Of a stretch of DNA of 64,000 nucleotides, positions 44,001 through 57,000 are shown in pieces. The stretch's first letter is position 1, and every line of letters starts with the position of its first letter. Source of the stretch: Tetradesmus obliquus. Lineage: Eukaryota; Chlorophyta; Chlorophyceae; Sphaeropleales; Scenedesmaceae. Where the stretch lies: NCBI GenBank assembly GCA_030272155.1, contig CP126193.1:7874001-7938000 (forward strand). The letters are read 5' to 3'. The notes under the pieces are model-generated. The model was not told where the DNA came from. It saw nothing but the letters and a program-made list of their open reading frames with translations, and made no database searches. The position numbers and the translations under genes were made by a program.

Positions 44001-46470
44001 GCAGCAACAGCACCAGCAGCAGGGTGCGCAGCATGAGCCGCTGCCTGAGCGCAGCAGCCTGGACAAGCTGGCAGCAGCAGCTGGTCAGGAGCTGGACAAG
44101 CTGCAGCAGCAGGCCAACCCGGCCTGGGCTGAGCAGCAGCGGCTGCTGGCGCAGCAGCTGCAGCACGGCCCGGATGTGCAGCAGCCAGCGGCGCAGCAGG
44201 GCGACCAGCAGCAGCAGCAGCAGCAGCACAAACGCAAGTCAGGGAGCCACAAGGCCAGCCGTAAGCAGTACCACCTGGCATCCGGCCAGCTACAGCACCA
44301 CGCTGCGGCTGCCCAGCCTGCTGCTGCCCCTGCCCCTGCTCCGGCTGCTGATCAAGCTGCTGATCAGGCTGCTGCTGCAGATGCTGCAGTGGCAGCAGCA
44401 GCAGAGCTGGGCCTGCAGGGCAGCCTGCTGAGCCCTGAGCTGCTGGCTGAGCTAGGGCTGCTGCTGCCACGCGCCTCTGAAGGACCGCAGAAGCCGCAGC
44501 CTGCAGCACAGCAGCCTGCTGAGCCACAGCAGCAGCAGCAGCAGCCGGCAGAGAGTGAGGCCTCTCTGGGCTCGGGGCTCAACTCGCTGCTGCAGATGCT
44601 TGCCAGTGACGAGGTGCGCAGCAGCCTGCCGCAGGCCAGCCTCAAGCTGCTGGACAGCCTCAACGCGCTGACCGGTGGGCTGCTGGGGCCGGGTGGTGGG
44701 CTGCTGGCGGCTGGCGGTGGGCTGGGCGGCGGCTCCGGCTCTGCCGAGGCGCTGATGTTCAACATCCTGGGCAGCAGCAATGCAGCAGCGTTTGGGCAGG
44801 AGGCGCACCTGATGGCGGATCAGCCAGCTGCTGCTGCTGCTGCTGCTGCTGCTGACAAGTCCGGAGCACAGCAGCAGCAGCCAGCAGCAGCAGCTGGTGC
44901 AGCCTCAGGCGGCAATGCAGCTGCTGCTGGCGGTCCCTTCGATGCGTACGGCGCATTTGGCAGCTCCGGCGGCCTTGCTGCAGCAGTGGCTGCTGCATCT
45001 GCTGCGGAGTCTCCCAGTGCACGGGCAGGCGCAGGCGCAGGTGGCAGGGGCAGCGGGCACGTCCCTTTAACACACCAGCAGCCTGCTGCTGCTGCTGCTG
45101 TTGATGCGAGCAAGGCTGGTGAGGACGCAGTCGCAGGGAAGCCTGCAGCAGCAGCAGGGGGCTTGCCATCATCGCTGCTACTGGGTGGGTTGAGTGTGGC
45201 AGCAAGCTCAGGCGTGGATGAGCTAGCAAGCCTAGTCAGCCGCAGCCTGCTGGCAGAGACAGGCGCAGCCGGCGCGCGCGGGTCAGGCACGGCGGCTGCG
45301 GCGGCTGCCACGGCGGCTGCGGCGGCTGTCGCTGCTGCGGCGGCTGGCGGCGGTAGAGACGTGGGGGCACCTGCAGAAGCTGCGGGTGTGCCGGCAACAG
45401 CGATAGGCACGCTGGGCGCGTACCTGATTGGCCTGGCGGAACACGAGCTGCAGCAGCGGCAGCAGCAGCACAGCAAGAGGCCGTTGGATGCTGAGGCTGG
45501 CAACAAGCAGCAGCAGCCGGCAAAGCGGCAGCGCTCAAGCGCTGCGCTTACAACAGCAGCAGCAGCTGCTGCTGCTGCAGCTACGCCAGCACAGGTGGCT
45601 GGGGAGAGCAGCAAGCAAGTGCAGCCGGCGACAGCAGATGATGCGGCTAATGCAGCGTACGCTGGCGCATGGGCTGCACCTGCAGCTGCTGCTGCAGCAA
45701 TGGCGGCACTCGCGCAGCCGTCGCCTGCAGCCACGAACGCAACATCGCGCGACGTGGCAACAGACTCCTCAACACACTTCCCAGGCGCGGGCGGCAGCGG
45801 CAGCGGCGCTGCAGGCGCAGCCGCGCAGCGCAGCAGCACGCCTGCCACTGCAGCAGGACCAGCTGGCCCTGCTGCAGGCACAACTGCGGCACATACTGGC
45901 ACCACCACTCAACAGCAGCAGCTGCAGCAGCAGGTGCCGTGTGTGCTGGCTGGCGCTGAGGGTCCTGAGCCGCCCCGCTCCCCACAGCCAGCCAGCAACT
46001 CTGGACGGGCCGGCAACGGCGCCAACGGCTGCGGCCTGGCTGTCAAGCTGTCCCTGGACAGCGGCAGCAGCGGCAGCAGCAGCCTGGCAGCGCACGCCAA
46101 CGCTGCTGCTGCTGCTGCTGCAGCAGCAGCTGGCAAGACGCTTGCCGAAGCTCCTGCAGCAGCTGGTGCAGGTGTAGTGCCGATGGCTGTGGATGGGCAG
46201 CCACCTGAGGCAGCAATGGATGCAGCAGCAGCAGCAGCAGGAGCAGCAGCAGCAGCAGGAGCAGCAGCAGGAGGTGCTGCAGCCGTGCCGGCTGGTGCTG
46301 CAGAGGAGGCTGCTGCTGCCGCAAGCACTGCTGCCGCGCTGGCGAGCCTGCCTGAGGGCTTGAGCATGCAGCTGACTGACGTGCTTGCTGAGATGCTGAG
46401 TCAGGGCGTGGCGGTGAATGTGCAGCACGTGCTGGCACTGCTGAGCCAGCTGCCCTCGCAGAGCCTGTGA
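40476..46470 (+). CDS. Large AP2-domain transcription factor
   Basis: DNA-binding protein with one AP2 domain. Exons 40476-40699, 41042-41174, 41703-42560, 42815-43315 and 43636-46470 close in phase and give about 1516 residues. The AP2 domain (residues about 50-115) is split by the first intron: SKFTGVCWNKKNKRWQASIN, then YLYLGSFLHENDAAKMFDLA and LRGPATKLNFP. It has the WLG-type strand (YLG) and the RGxxTKLNFP end. After it come Gln-, Ala- and Gly-rich stretches typical of algal regulators. Basic blocks (HKRKSGSHKASRK; KRPLDAE...PAKRQR) can serve as nuclear signals. A conserved-looking island spans the last junction (VRMSTLTRHLPRGAELELLL; VWGTALWDGALWHNGGSFAS; ACEFAVKFAKHL), which I cannot name. 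The start at 40476 is the first in-frame ATG near the domain; an earlier exon is possible. Confidence 0.82.
40551..40593 (+). repeat. CAG microsatellite coding poly-Gln
   Basis: About 14 CAG codons just before the AP2 domain, translated as glutamine. Confidence 0.9.
41572..41727 (+). repeat. Decayed and true copies of the AP2 exon 3 start
   Basis: CAGCTGGTGGGGAATGAGGC at 41573-41592 matches the true acceptor and exon start CAGCTGGTGGAGAACGAGAC at 41700-41719, 127 bases downstream. Both are preceded by GCCCGCCTGCCTGC (near 41513 and 41644), which shows that the intron end was duplicated too. Confidence 0.85.
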
Positions 46471-46589
46471 GGGTTTGCTGTTTGGCTGTTGATGTTTGTA
46501 TCTTTGATGTCATGTTGTTGACAAAGGGATTGCATGTGGATGCATGCAAGCAGGGTACCGATACAGCAGACGAGGCCGGCGGAATCCGA

Positions 46590-47700
46590 GGCATCAGGAT
46601 GGTGCATAGAGGCATGCTGTGACGCGGGTGGTGTACTGTGTTATCAGGTGGTGGTGATAGTGGGTGTGTGCTGCGCGTGTGAGCTGCAGATACGTATGAG
46701 GCCCTGTGTGCAGGCGCTGTCATCACTTGTTCCAGAGGCACACCTGGGCACAGACTTGGGTGTGGGGGTCAATGCATGGCGGGTGGTGCGCAGCGGCATG
46801 CTTTGACGCGGGTGGTGTGCTGAGTCATCAGGTTGTGGTGGTAGTTTGTGTGGACCCTGTGCAGCGGATGCTTCAACAACTTGCTTCGATAGGCACACCT
46901 GCGCACAGGGTTGGGTGTGGGGGTCAATGCAAGGCAGACAGTGGCTCGAGACGGCCTAACCTGTGAAGCGTTGTGCCGGCCCAACTAATGTGCGCTGTGC
47001 TCGCGTTTGGTGTATCTGCTGGGTGATAAGGGTGACCAGTGGGCAACGTGTGAGCCAGTGCCTGGCGCGTGCGAGGACTTTTTGGGGACAACGAGGCCGG
47101 CAGCATCCACACCACCACTGAGCTGGCTGCAGCGGTCAAGCTGATGCGAGTTGTGCTTGGTGGGAGTTGTTCCCAGGGGTGGTGGATGTTTCATGACGGG
47201 CTTGTGAGGATCACTGGGCAGCGCGCCAGAAGGTGTTGGGGTGGGTGTTGGTGGGCTGCGCTTGGCTGGAGGCTTCATTGAGGGTGGCTCTGCATGGGCT
47301 TGGAAGGCAGAGCACAACTGTGGTGTGGTGTTTTCGCAGCAGCCCACGGAGTTGATGACAGAGTTGTCAGGGCTACTGGGTAGTGCGCCAGAATGTTATG
47401 TGGCGAGCGTTGGTGGGCTACGTATGACAAAAAGCTTTTGATTCGACGGACGTTGGTGGGCCATGCTTGACTGAAGGCTTCATTGAGGGTTCCTCTGCAC
47501 GGGCTTGGATGGCAGAGCAAACTGTGTTGTAAAAGGCGGCGCTGCATGGGGTTGGAAGGCAGACAGTGCAGAGCACGACTGTGGTGTGGTGCTTGCGCAG
47601 CAGCCCACGGAGTTTGATTGTATCGTGGGCAGGTGCTTTCGCAGCAGTCCATGAGGTTGATTGTATCGTGGGCAGGTGCACTTGCAATTTGGGGTCTGCC
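46590..47700. repeat. Degenerate intergenic repeats of about 150-190 bp
   Basis: Blocks recur with many changes. GACGCGGGTGGTGT appears at about 46622 and 46807. TTGGGTGTGGGGGTCAATGCA appears at about 46758 and 46912 in part. GGCTTCATTGAGGGT appears at about 47271 and 47477. GATTGTATCGTGGGCAGGTGC appears twice near 47617 and 47659. No coding gene was found; it follows the AP2 stop and may be partly 3' UTR. Confidence 0.7.
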
Positions 47701-48911
47701 TGCGGTGGTTATTCTGCGCCAAAAGTTGATTGCGCAGAGCTGGTTCCTGCACTGGTGGATGGTGAAGTGTGGGAGATGCAGCCATGCAAGTGTGCAGGGT
47801 GGCGCAGTACATGCTGGGCATACCAGAGTTGGCCATATGCTGCCAAGCTCTTCAGACTTGTGTGCTGCCATGGCGGACTGAAGATGGATGGGTGTACGCC
47901 AATTCCTATGGGTGTTGCTGTGTGGTTTGTTTGTGTGTCTGAAGCAGTTGGCAGCGTTGTTCAACCTCTCACATTTGTGCTGCTGCTGCTTCTGCACACT
48001 ACTAGCACTCGCTGTCTGCGCTGCCATGCATTTGCTGCTTGATGATTGCTCTTTGACCCCTCTCTCAGCTGTAGATGTGTGAGCACCCCTGTATCTAAGT
48101 CTGTGTGTATTATTGCTCTGGCTGCTTCAGTGGATCTTTCTTGTAGCAACGGCTGCAGCAGCAGCGCCTGACCGCACACAAATAAGCCTGTGTGCCAGCT
48201 GTTCATGCGCGCGCCTGCCAGCAGGCAGTAGCTGCTGCTGCTGCAGGGTTGATTTCAATTTGGGACGCTGGGCAGAAGCCAGCTGTAGGCGTTTGCCAGC
48301 AGTTGCACGGTGTGTTGCCTGAATGCTTGAGTTGGACACTGCAGAGGATGTTGTTTTCGAGTTGATTGCACACACTTGACACAGGCTGGCCTGCAGCAAC
48401 TGCTGCTGCTTGCCTCAGTGACGTTGCCGCTGCTTGGTGGCTGGTATGAGACTTGATGAACTACACGTCCAGGATTGAAGTAAGGCAAAATGGGCCGCTG
48501 CCGGCTGCATGTGCTGCAACTGGTTGATTTGCAATAGCATTGCTGCTCCCTGCAAGGTTGCTGGCTCAATGCTCTGCTACTGTTGCTGTTGCTGCTGCAG
48601 CAGCAGCAGCTGACTCTCGCCTTGAAGGTATTTGCTACTTGGCATCCACCTCCGGGCCAGACTGTATACACTGCTTTCGTCCAGCCGTACCTGGCAGCTT
48701 ATTATGGGCGGGTTGGCTGGCATGCAGCGCACTGTGCGGGCAAGAGGCTCAGCATACGTTCGCGTGCTTCATGGTTGCCGTTGAAGTTACGTGTTCCTGA
48801 TTTAAATGCAGCTGCGGGAAAAGCGCACTGCACCACATCGCACTGCATTGCTCATGCACCTCATATATATGTGTGTGCGAGCTCTTTGTGGTCTTTGAAT
48901 TGAGCACGGCA

Positions 48912-48972
<61 letters not shown>

Positions 48973-50390
48973 GTTTGAATTGTATCACTGACAGCTGCGC
49001 CTGAGCAGACGAATGCTGTTGGCTCGATTGGATACATTGGCGCACGGCAGCAGATGTCTGTCCTGCAGTGTTGATGCTGCTGCTGTGTGCAGCTTTTGAT
49101 TATCACGCAGATGCCTGGCTGGGGTGGCTTGCTGGAGCTGTCTACATCTACCACATGACCAGTTGCAGGCCCCAACCACATTTCAGCAGCCGCCATTGAT
49201 GTCTGTGACAGCAAGTGGGTTACAATGTCGTTTGGGTTGCACTGTTGCCCAGATTGCAGAGCCGTTAGACTTGTAGGCGCCTGCGAAGTAGCTCTCTCTC
49301 TCGACTGGCTAGTACTTGTATTTAGTATGCCTGGCGGCAACTGGGGTGGGGCGTATGCTGCATGCATTTAGGATGCATGCATGGAGGCTGTACTCTGTGC
49401 ATGGGCAAATGTACGTGTTGGACCCTGCTATGGGTGCGCAACCTGGCAGCCTTGCATCTTGGGCGCATGGCAGGGCTGAATGAAGCCTGCTGGTTGTGGC
49501 GTGAACTTCAAAGTTGCAAATGTACAGCCTCACCGCACTGGGAGTCATATGGAGCGCATGCATATGCACACATGCAGACTGTGTCCTACTGAAGTATGCC
49601 TGATCAGGCAGCTCATGAGCTGATGCATCAGCTGCTGCTGTACGGCACTGTGCATCGGCCAACTTTGCATGTGGGTGGTTGCACTGCCATACGTGGTGGC
49701 ATTGCGCTGCGCAGCATACTGTTGCCGCGGAAGGAGGCTGCCACTGTTGGCGTGGGCTGTACGCGCTGCCATGGCCAGCTGGCGCTGCAGTGCACTGCCA
49801 CAAGTGTACAGAGGTGTATAAAGATTCTAAAGTAGAAGGTTCTGCAGCCAAATGTACATTGGCGGATGCGAGCTCAGCTGCAGGCTGCAGCATGGCGTAA
49901 GCAAGGTTGCATCATGCGCATCATACACATGCATGGCATGTGGGAGCAATGGTCTTCCAGGAAGTATGTCACCTACGGCATGCCAGGTCGAGGCCCTTAT
50001 ATTGAGCACACCAGTTGGATTGCGTGAGTACTACTTACGTAACTGATATGGTCTGCGGCACACAGGTGTGGCAGCGCAGCGTTGACGCCTTGCTCTTTGT
50101 ACACCTATCTAGAGCAAGCCTGGTGCGTCTTTGGAGGAGTGGGGCGCAAGGCACTATGAAGCGTTGCAGGAAAGGCAGTTCATTTGCCGCCATGTATGGC
50201 AGCATGGGGCACAGGAAACGTCTGCACCGTATGTTGCACTGTATACAGCATAAAGAACAGCGATATTGCGGGCCGTTAGCATGCTGTTCGCACAGCACAG
50301 ACCCCAGGACAAACTGAGGAACGTATATGCTGATGATTCGGCTGCCTCCCTGCCCTTCACGGGTTTGCTGCCGCTGGCACCACCTTGCTC
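47701..50390. other. Gene-poor intergenic stretch
   Basis: No exon with family motifs or consistent splice phasing was found on either strand. It includes a CTG microsatellite at 48913-48972 and TGCATG-rich sequence. Part may be 3' UTR of the NUFIP-type gene ending at 50391. Confidence 0.5.
48913..48972. repeat. (CTG)20 microsatellite
   Basis: An uninterrupted CTG run of about 60 bases, outside any gene I can support. Confidence 0.92.
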
Positions 50391-51586
50391 TCATTCATCG
50401 TCAGCATCACTGCCGCTGCTGCCATCCTCGCCACTGCTGCTGCTGCTGCTGCTGCCGCCGCCGCTGCCAGCTGCTGCTGGTGCTTGCTGCTGGCCTCCCT
50501 GACTGCCATCAAGATCAACATCAGCATCAGTCTCAGCATCAGCAGAATCCTCATCCTCATCTAGCAGCCCCCCTAAGCCCTCATCCTCACTGCCACACCC
50601 GGCAGCAGCAGCAGCAGCAGCAGCACTGCCCTCAGCTGCACCAGCCTGCATGTCTACGCAGGCATCAGCGACATCCCCTGCTGCTGCAGCCTCTGGTGCA
50701 TGGTCTGCAGGGGCGTGCAGCCCCTGCAGCATGCTGCTGCCAGGCTGCACAACCGCTTCTGCTGCTGCTGCTTCATCGTCATCATCTTCATCATCCTCGT
50801 CATCCTGCAGGGGCGCAGCCAGCAGCGCAGCCAGCGGCTGCTGCAGCAGCACCTCATCAGGGAACAGCAGCGCCACCCCATGGGGGCCAGGCACCTGTCC
50901 CGCTGCTGCTGCTGCTGCTGCTGGCTGCTGCGCTTGATCTGCTGACTCCTCAGCAGGACCATTGCTGCACGCTGCTGCTGGTGCTGCTGCTGCTGCCGGC
51001 CTGTCCTCATCAGCAGCACCTGCTGCATCATCTTCCTCCACTATACTGTCAGCTGCCAGCTCTGCAGCAGGCCCTGCGCCCGCCTCTGGTGCAGCGGTAG
51101 CTGCTGCTGCTGCTGCTGCTGCTGCATCCCCTTCTGTACCAGCAGCATTACCACCATCTGCTTCAGCTGCAGCCGCCTCAGCCACCTCAGCAGCCTCAGC
51201 AGCAGCAGCAGCCTCAGCAGCAGCAGCAGCCGTCTCAACTGCAGTGACTGCCCCCGGCGGCTGCAGGAAGCGGTTCATCACCAAAAACCGCACCGCCTGC
51301 AGCAACCAGCTTGCCTCACGCCGCACATCAGCAGCAAGCAGAACCTCCAGCAGCGCAGGCCGCCGCTTAAACCCAAAGAAACCTCCACGGCCAAGCCCTG
51401 ACCCTAGTCCCCCACCTCTGCCGCCATCTGCTGTATGCTGGAAGTGTACCGCCCTGCCGCCACCCCTGCCGTACTGACCGTGCTGCTGGCTGCGGTTGCT
51501 GGGGTAGGGTCCGCTGCTGCTGTAGCCGCCACGGCCGCGTCCAAAGCTGCCCCTGCCACCCCTGCTGCTGCCCCAGCCGCCTTCAA

Positions 51587-51621
<35 letters not shown>

Positions 51622-51711
51622 GCTGCTGCGCCTTCGGCTGCATCTGCGCCTGCGCTGTCGCCAGCAGCACCAGCGGCAGCACCATCACCAGCAGCAGCCG
51701 CAGCATCGCCA

Positions 51712-51746
<35 letters not shown>

Positions 51747-52309
51747 ATCCCCGTCCCATCCGCATCTGCCGCCGTACCCCCTGCCTCCACGCCCGCCCCT
51801 AAACCCTCCTCTGCCACCTCTAAACCCTGCCCCGCGGCCCCTATCACCCCTGCCACCCCTCCCAAACGAGCCGCCCCTGCCCCTATCACCCCGCCCCCTG
51901 AACCCAAACCCTGGCCCCGAACCCCAGCCCCCCTCCTCTTCCCTAACAGCAATACTCCCATCTGATCCGATGTGCATGTCTGCTGTGCCTGCTGCCTTAG
52001 CTAGGCCTAGTGCCTTCTGCCTCGCCAGCACTGCTGCCAGCGCTGCTGCCCTGCTGCTGCTGCTGCCGCCGCGGCCCGCGCCAGCTGTGCCGGCTGCTGC
52101 CGGGTCCAGTGCTCCTGATGCGGCCAGCTTGCCTGCCTCAGTCTCCTGCGGCCACACATGGCCAGCAGCACGCCACCAGGTCAAAGCACGGCAAAAAGCG
52201 TAGCACAGAGCAGCGCCAGTGGCTCAAACACACTGTTGTGCATGCAAAGCCTGCTGCAGCTGCTGTTGTACCTGACTGCAACGCCCACAGCGCTGCAGCA
52301 TAGCCGCAT

Positions 52310-52340
<31 letters not shown>

Positions 52341-53692
52341 CCGCCAGCCAGCCGCCTCACCTGGCCTGCTGCACCCTGCTGCTGCTATCCCTACAACAGG
52401 GGCTCTGCAGCTGCAGCACAACACCCGCAGCTACACTCCCAACAAGCTGATTCACCAAAGTTCAAACTCTCTTCCGCCTCACCTTGCGCGCCAGGTTTGC
52501 TGCTGAGGGCCAGTGCTTGCGGCGCTCCGCCTTCCACGCCTCTACCTCCGCAGCCTCACCCGCAGTGGCAGGGGCACGCACCACCACAGGGCCTGCAGGG
52601 GCTAATGGGGCCAGCGCAGCGGCACGCTTGGCTGCCTTGTTGCTGAGGGGCTGCCGGGGGGTGTCTGCTGCTGGGCGCTTGCGGCCTGCAAAGTGGTACT
52701 GCTGCTGGCTGAGCGGCTGCTGTTGCTGCTGCTGCTGCTGAGGTTTGGGGCTTGGGGCTGCTGCTGGGGCTGCAGCGGCAGGTGGCTTGATTTGTTGCAG
52801 CTGCGGCCGCTGCATTTGTTGCTGCTGCTGCTGCTGCATCAGCATCATGCGCTGCTGTTGCTGCTGCTGCATGGCTTGCATTTGCATCTGCTGCTGCATC
52901 TGCATTTGCTGCTGCATCTGCATCTGCTGCTGCATTTGCATCTGCTGCTGCTGCTGTTGCTGCATCTGCATCTGCTGCATCTGGTTTGGCATGCCCATGC
53001 CCATTCCAATGCCCATGGCAGGCATGCCACCCGCGCAAGCCCTGCGGCCACCACGCAGCAACAGCAGCGGCAACGAGCAGCACAGAAGCATACACAGAAC
53101 GTACTCAGGATACTTCCATGCTTACATACTATATGCAAACTTTGTGTGAACAGTTCCATCAAGCCTGAATGCGCCCCAGCTGCTGAGAAGCCACATGTGT
53201 CAGGGGAATCAGAGGACGGGGCCAGTATCCATGTACAGGCAGCCATGCGGCACTGCAAGGCTCACACGCACTGCAGGCGCGTACCAACCACATGTTGTGA
53301 CAGGTCAAATGTCTTATCAATAAAGTTTATAACAGCAGGCAAATGGTCTACATGCAACTGTTGCCCAGCTGCCGCTGCTGCTGCTGCTGCCGCCGCCAGT
53401 GCTGCTCTTGCCACTTACCAGTTGCCTCCGCCCATGTTACCGGCCATCTGCCCTTGCATGCCACCCATTTGACCTCCAGTGTACTGTAAACACCAAGTGG
53501 TAACGCAAGCAGAGTCAGAATGGTGTTCCACAGCATGTTCTCACTGTGCCGGCAGCATGTCGGCAAATGAGTGTATCTGTGCCTCTTGCAAGCTCAAACT
53601 GATTCTAATCATCTGAAAAGCAAGTTTATAATCTCATTCACCTGCATCCCGGCAAAAACAGGAGGCCTAGGGCCGATGCCACTTCCTTGCAT
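50391..53692 (-). CDS. NUFIP-type RGG protein (snoRNP assembly)
   Basis: Likely counterpart of NUFIP1/Rsa1, which with R2TP assembles box C/D snoRNPs in the nucleus. Exons 53692-53642, 53483-53419, 53041-52483 and 52145-50391 close in phase and give about 809 residues. A Met/Gln-rich N-terminus (MQMQQQ repeats) leads to a basic NLS (GRKRPAAD; NKAAKRAA). The NUFIP core follows, EVEAWKAERRKHWPSAANLA near residues 205-225, the family's hallmark. RGG/GRG repeats fill about residues 305-490. A second conserved segment, RPALLEVLLAADVRREASWL followed by LQAVRFLVMNRFL (about 489-525), resembles the C-terminal helical part of plant NUFIP-like proteins. The last 280 residues are Ala-rich and acidic, ending in a Ser/Asp tail. 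No C2H2 zinc finger was seen, though animal NUFIP1 has one. The ATG at 53692 is the most 5' that keeps phase. Confidence 0.8.
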
Positions 53693-54037
53693 TCTGTCCG
53701 GTGATGGGCACCTCGACAACCGGTGTGTTCTCGTATACAACCAAAGCGTGTAGCTAACTTATGATAGTTGACCCCTTGCAGCTCTGCTGTTGACAGCAGG
53801 TTGTGAGAAGGATCGCGTACTACTGACACCTCAGTGCAATGGCCAAGAAGAACGCCTTTGATACTGTTTAGTTCGGATGTTGAACATCGAACAACGCTGT
53901 CAAACAGGCCAGTGGGCGCTCACCGTGCATATACCTGCAAGGTGCTGCAGTTGCGCTGGGTGCCTGTCTGCCTTCCCAAGATTAGTCAGCGGGATGACCC
54001 GCTGTTCCTGCATGTTACAGTCCTTCTCACAACCCTC
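53693..54037. other. Intergenic region upstream of the NUFIP-type gene
   Basis: About 345 bases that must hold the NUFIP-type promoter and the 3' UTR of the next minus gene. No coding exon was seen. Confidence 0.5.
54015..54019 (-). promoter_or_regulatory. TGTAA polyadenylation box
   Basis: TTACA on plus. It lies only about 20 bases past the stop (54038) of the LRR membrane protein, implying a very short 3' UTR if used. Confidence 0.5.
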
Positions 54038-57000
54038 TTACAACAACGCAGCATCAGCATTAGCGCAGCGTTGCGCCTGCCCTTTGCTACATTCCTCTGC
54101 ATCTTCCTGCAGTGCTGCCTGCCGCTGCAGCACCTGCTGCCGCAGGCCTGACAGCAAGTCAACCACTGCATAATCGTCGCCAGTGACTTTCAATGACCGC
54201 AACCCACATCCACACACACTTGGCAGCACCACACCTGCTGTTGCCGGTCCTGCTGCTGCTGCTGATAGTGCTGCTGTAGCCTCATCTGCGTAGCCAGCTT
54301 GAGGTGTGGCTGCTGCAGCTGCCAAGGCTGCAGCACTGCACCCCCGCAGCACCTCCCTGAACGCTGCAGCAGCAACATCCTGCTTCACCCCTGACAGATC
54401 CAGTGACACCAGGCCGGCATTGCTGCTCAGTGCAGCGGCCAGCACTTCCACACCGCTGCCGGGCACCCCGCAATGTGCCATGCTCAGGTGCTGCAGCCGG
54501 CAGCCGCCACACACATGCTGCTGCTGCTGCTGCTGCTGCTGTGCCCTGGACGGCGACAGCGCACCCGATGCCATCAACGCATCCAGGCTGGCTGACGCTG
54601 CCTTGCTGCTGATGCAGCGCTGCCAGCCGCGCCGGCCCGCCCTGGCATGCTTGCTGCACACCAGCGCGCCAGCCAGCCCGCTCCACACTGCATCAGCCTC
54701 CTCTGCCTGCTCACTGAAGCAGCTGAATGACAGATCCAGGGACAGCAGATGGCTGCCAGGCGCACTGATCATCTGTGCAATGGCCCTGGCCGCAGCCAGG
54801 CCCAGAGCACCCCTGCTGCCTGCGCCAGAGCCGCACTGCTGCAGCTCCAGCTGCTGCAACGCAGGAGCGGCAGCCACTGCCAGGCACAGCACGCCCAGCT
54901 GCTGCTCGCCCAGACCAAACGGATCACTCAGCTTCAAAGTTTGCAGCACTGGCAGCTGCTTGATAGCGAGCGCTAGCGCTGCAGCTGCCGGCTGCGGCAG
55001 CGGCTGGCCTTTCAGGTTGAGCTCCCGCAAGCAACACGCTGCTGCCGCTTGGCTGCCGGCAGCAGCCCAGGCCAGTGACAGCCGCACCAAGCCTGCGCCT
55101 CCATCGCCATCGCCTTCGTCTGCTGCTGCTTCATACTGCTCAATCATGCCTGCGCTGCTGACATTGCGCGAGCCGGCCAGGCCTGCCAGGCTTGCTGCGC
55201 TGCGCGTGGTGCGCATGCGGTCTGCTGCCGGCGCCATGCCGCCCTCAGTGCCAGTTGGCCGCTGCGAGGCACTGGCCTTTTGCATCTGCACACCACAGCC
55301 ACCAGTGCAAGGACAGCAGCTCCTGATCTGAGCCACAGGCACTGCCAAGTATCTTGAATGCCAGCTGACAACTGATGTCTTGCTGATACCCTCTGCGTGG
55401 CAGACTCGGGCCTTGCATGATGGCACACCCGATGCGTTCCCTTCACACGCATTTGAACACTTGCAAATGCAGTGCAGTGCACCAAGCACGCCCACCTTGG
55501 CCTCAGGCACGCTCAAGTCCAGGCAGGCCAGTGCAGCAGCTGCTGCCAGCCCTGCCGCAGCCATGGCAGCCAGCGCGGTGCCGCTGAGCCCGCTGCCTGC
55601 CAGGCTGAGGCGTGACAGCTGGCTGTTGCAGCCCAGCGCAGCAGCAACGGCCGCCAGCCCATCAACCTGCACGCGCAGCCAGCAGGCACAGCCAGCAACA
55701 GGTGCTGCGTGAGCGGCATCGGCAACACTCGGCACAACGTGCAAATTAAGGTATGGCAGACACGTGCCCTGCACTGGCAAAGTTACCACCCCGCAACAAG
55801 CTGACAACAAATGGCACGATGAGCTCTGCACGGCTGACACCTGCGAGCATCGTACAATGTAGACAATGGATTGCCCTGGTGCACGAGGGTTAGGTTGCTG
55901 AGCCAGGCACCGCCAGGCTGCCCACCTGCTCCCCCAGGTCATCCACCTCCTCCAGCAGCAGCTCCTGCAGCCCGGCAGCAGCAGCAGCAGCAGGCCTGCC
56001 AGCACTGGAGACGCCGCAGCCGCTCAGCCGCAGCCCTGATGCAAGCGCAACTATGCAGCGAGGGCCTGCCAACCTGACAGCAGCAGCAGGAAGAAGGAAT
56101 GCATATTCAGGAATACATTGCAAGGATGTGTGAGCCGAAGTAACAAATGCAACGGAGAAGTGCATGGCCTGCGCTGTCAAGGAAGTGTCTCAGTGAGCTG
56201 CATCACCTGCAAGCAAGCAGACCCTCGTTATTGGTACACATCGGCTGTGCCCACCACACCTGTTTGCCGACAGGTCCAGCTTCACCAGGCGCCGCGCCTG
56301 CGGCAGTGCTGCCCCCAGCGCCGCGCCGCCCTCCTGGTGCAGCCCACAGCCGCGCAGGCACAGGCTGGCCAGGCAGGGGCAGGAGGCCAGCAGCCGTGCC
56401 AGCTCAATGGCGCCCTGCAGCAGCAGCAGCGACAGTGTTGCTCAGCACATGCGCTGACTTCTTGCCATGCCGCATGGCAGCATAGAATGCGTCTTCAGCT
56501 GTTGCCGCTTGACATCATCTGCAAGGCCTACATGCAGTATACGGTGCAGCTGCACGCCGGCTGCTAGCATGGCCTACACGCCCTGTACATGCAACCCCCA
56601 TTTGCCCCCTCTCCCTCCCCCGCACCCACCTGGTCGCCCACTGCGCTGCCGCGCAGGCTGAGGCTGGTGAGGCTGCTGCTGCGCGCCGCTGCCAGCGCCA
56701 TGCAGGACAGCCCCAGCGGGTGCAGCGCCTGGTTGTGCAGCGCCAGGCTGGCCAGGCTGCTGCTGTGCGTGAGCAGCCCGGCCAGGCTGGTGCCCGCTGA
56801 CAGGTGCACCTCGCAGGGGCTGGCGGCAGCAGCAGCAGGAACGGTCAGGCATGCAGCAGCAGAGATATCCAGGGCAGGCGCGGTTGTTGAGTGTACAGCA
56901 GCCGGTAACTACGATAGAAAGTACAGGGGTTGGTTGGCATGACTGCCTGTGATGCATGTCAGGCATACCATCATGGGAAGAAACAGCCATGTGCAGTTGC

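Noticed and set aside
47275-48027. 250-codon open frame on minus
   Set aside because: It lies in degenerate repeats, has no recognisable domain and no phase-consistent neighbours. His/Cys/Pro-rich composition fits a chance frame.
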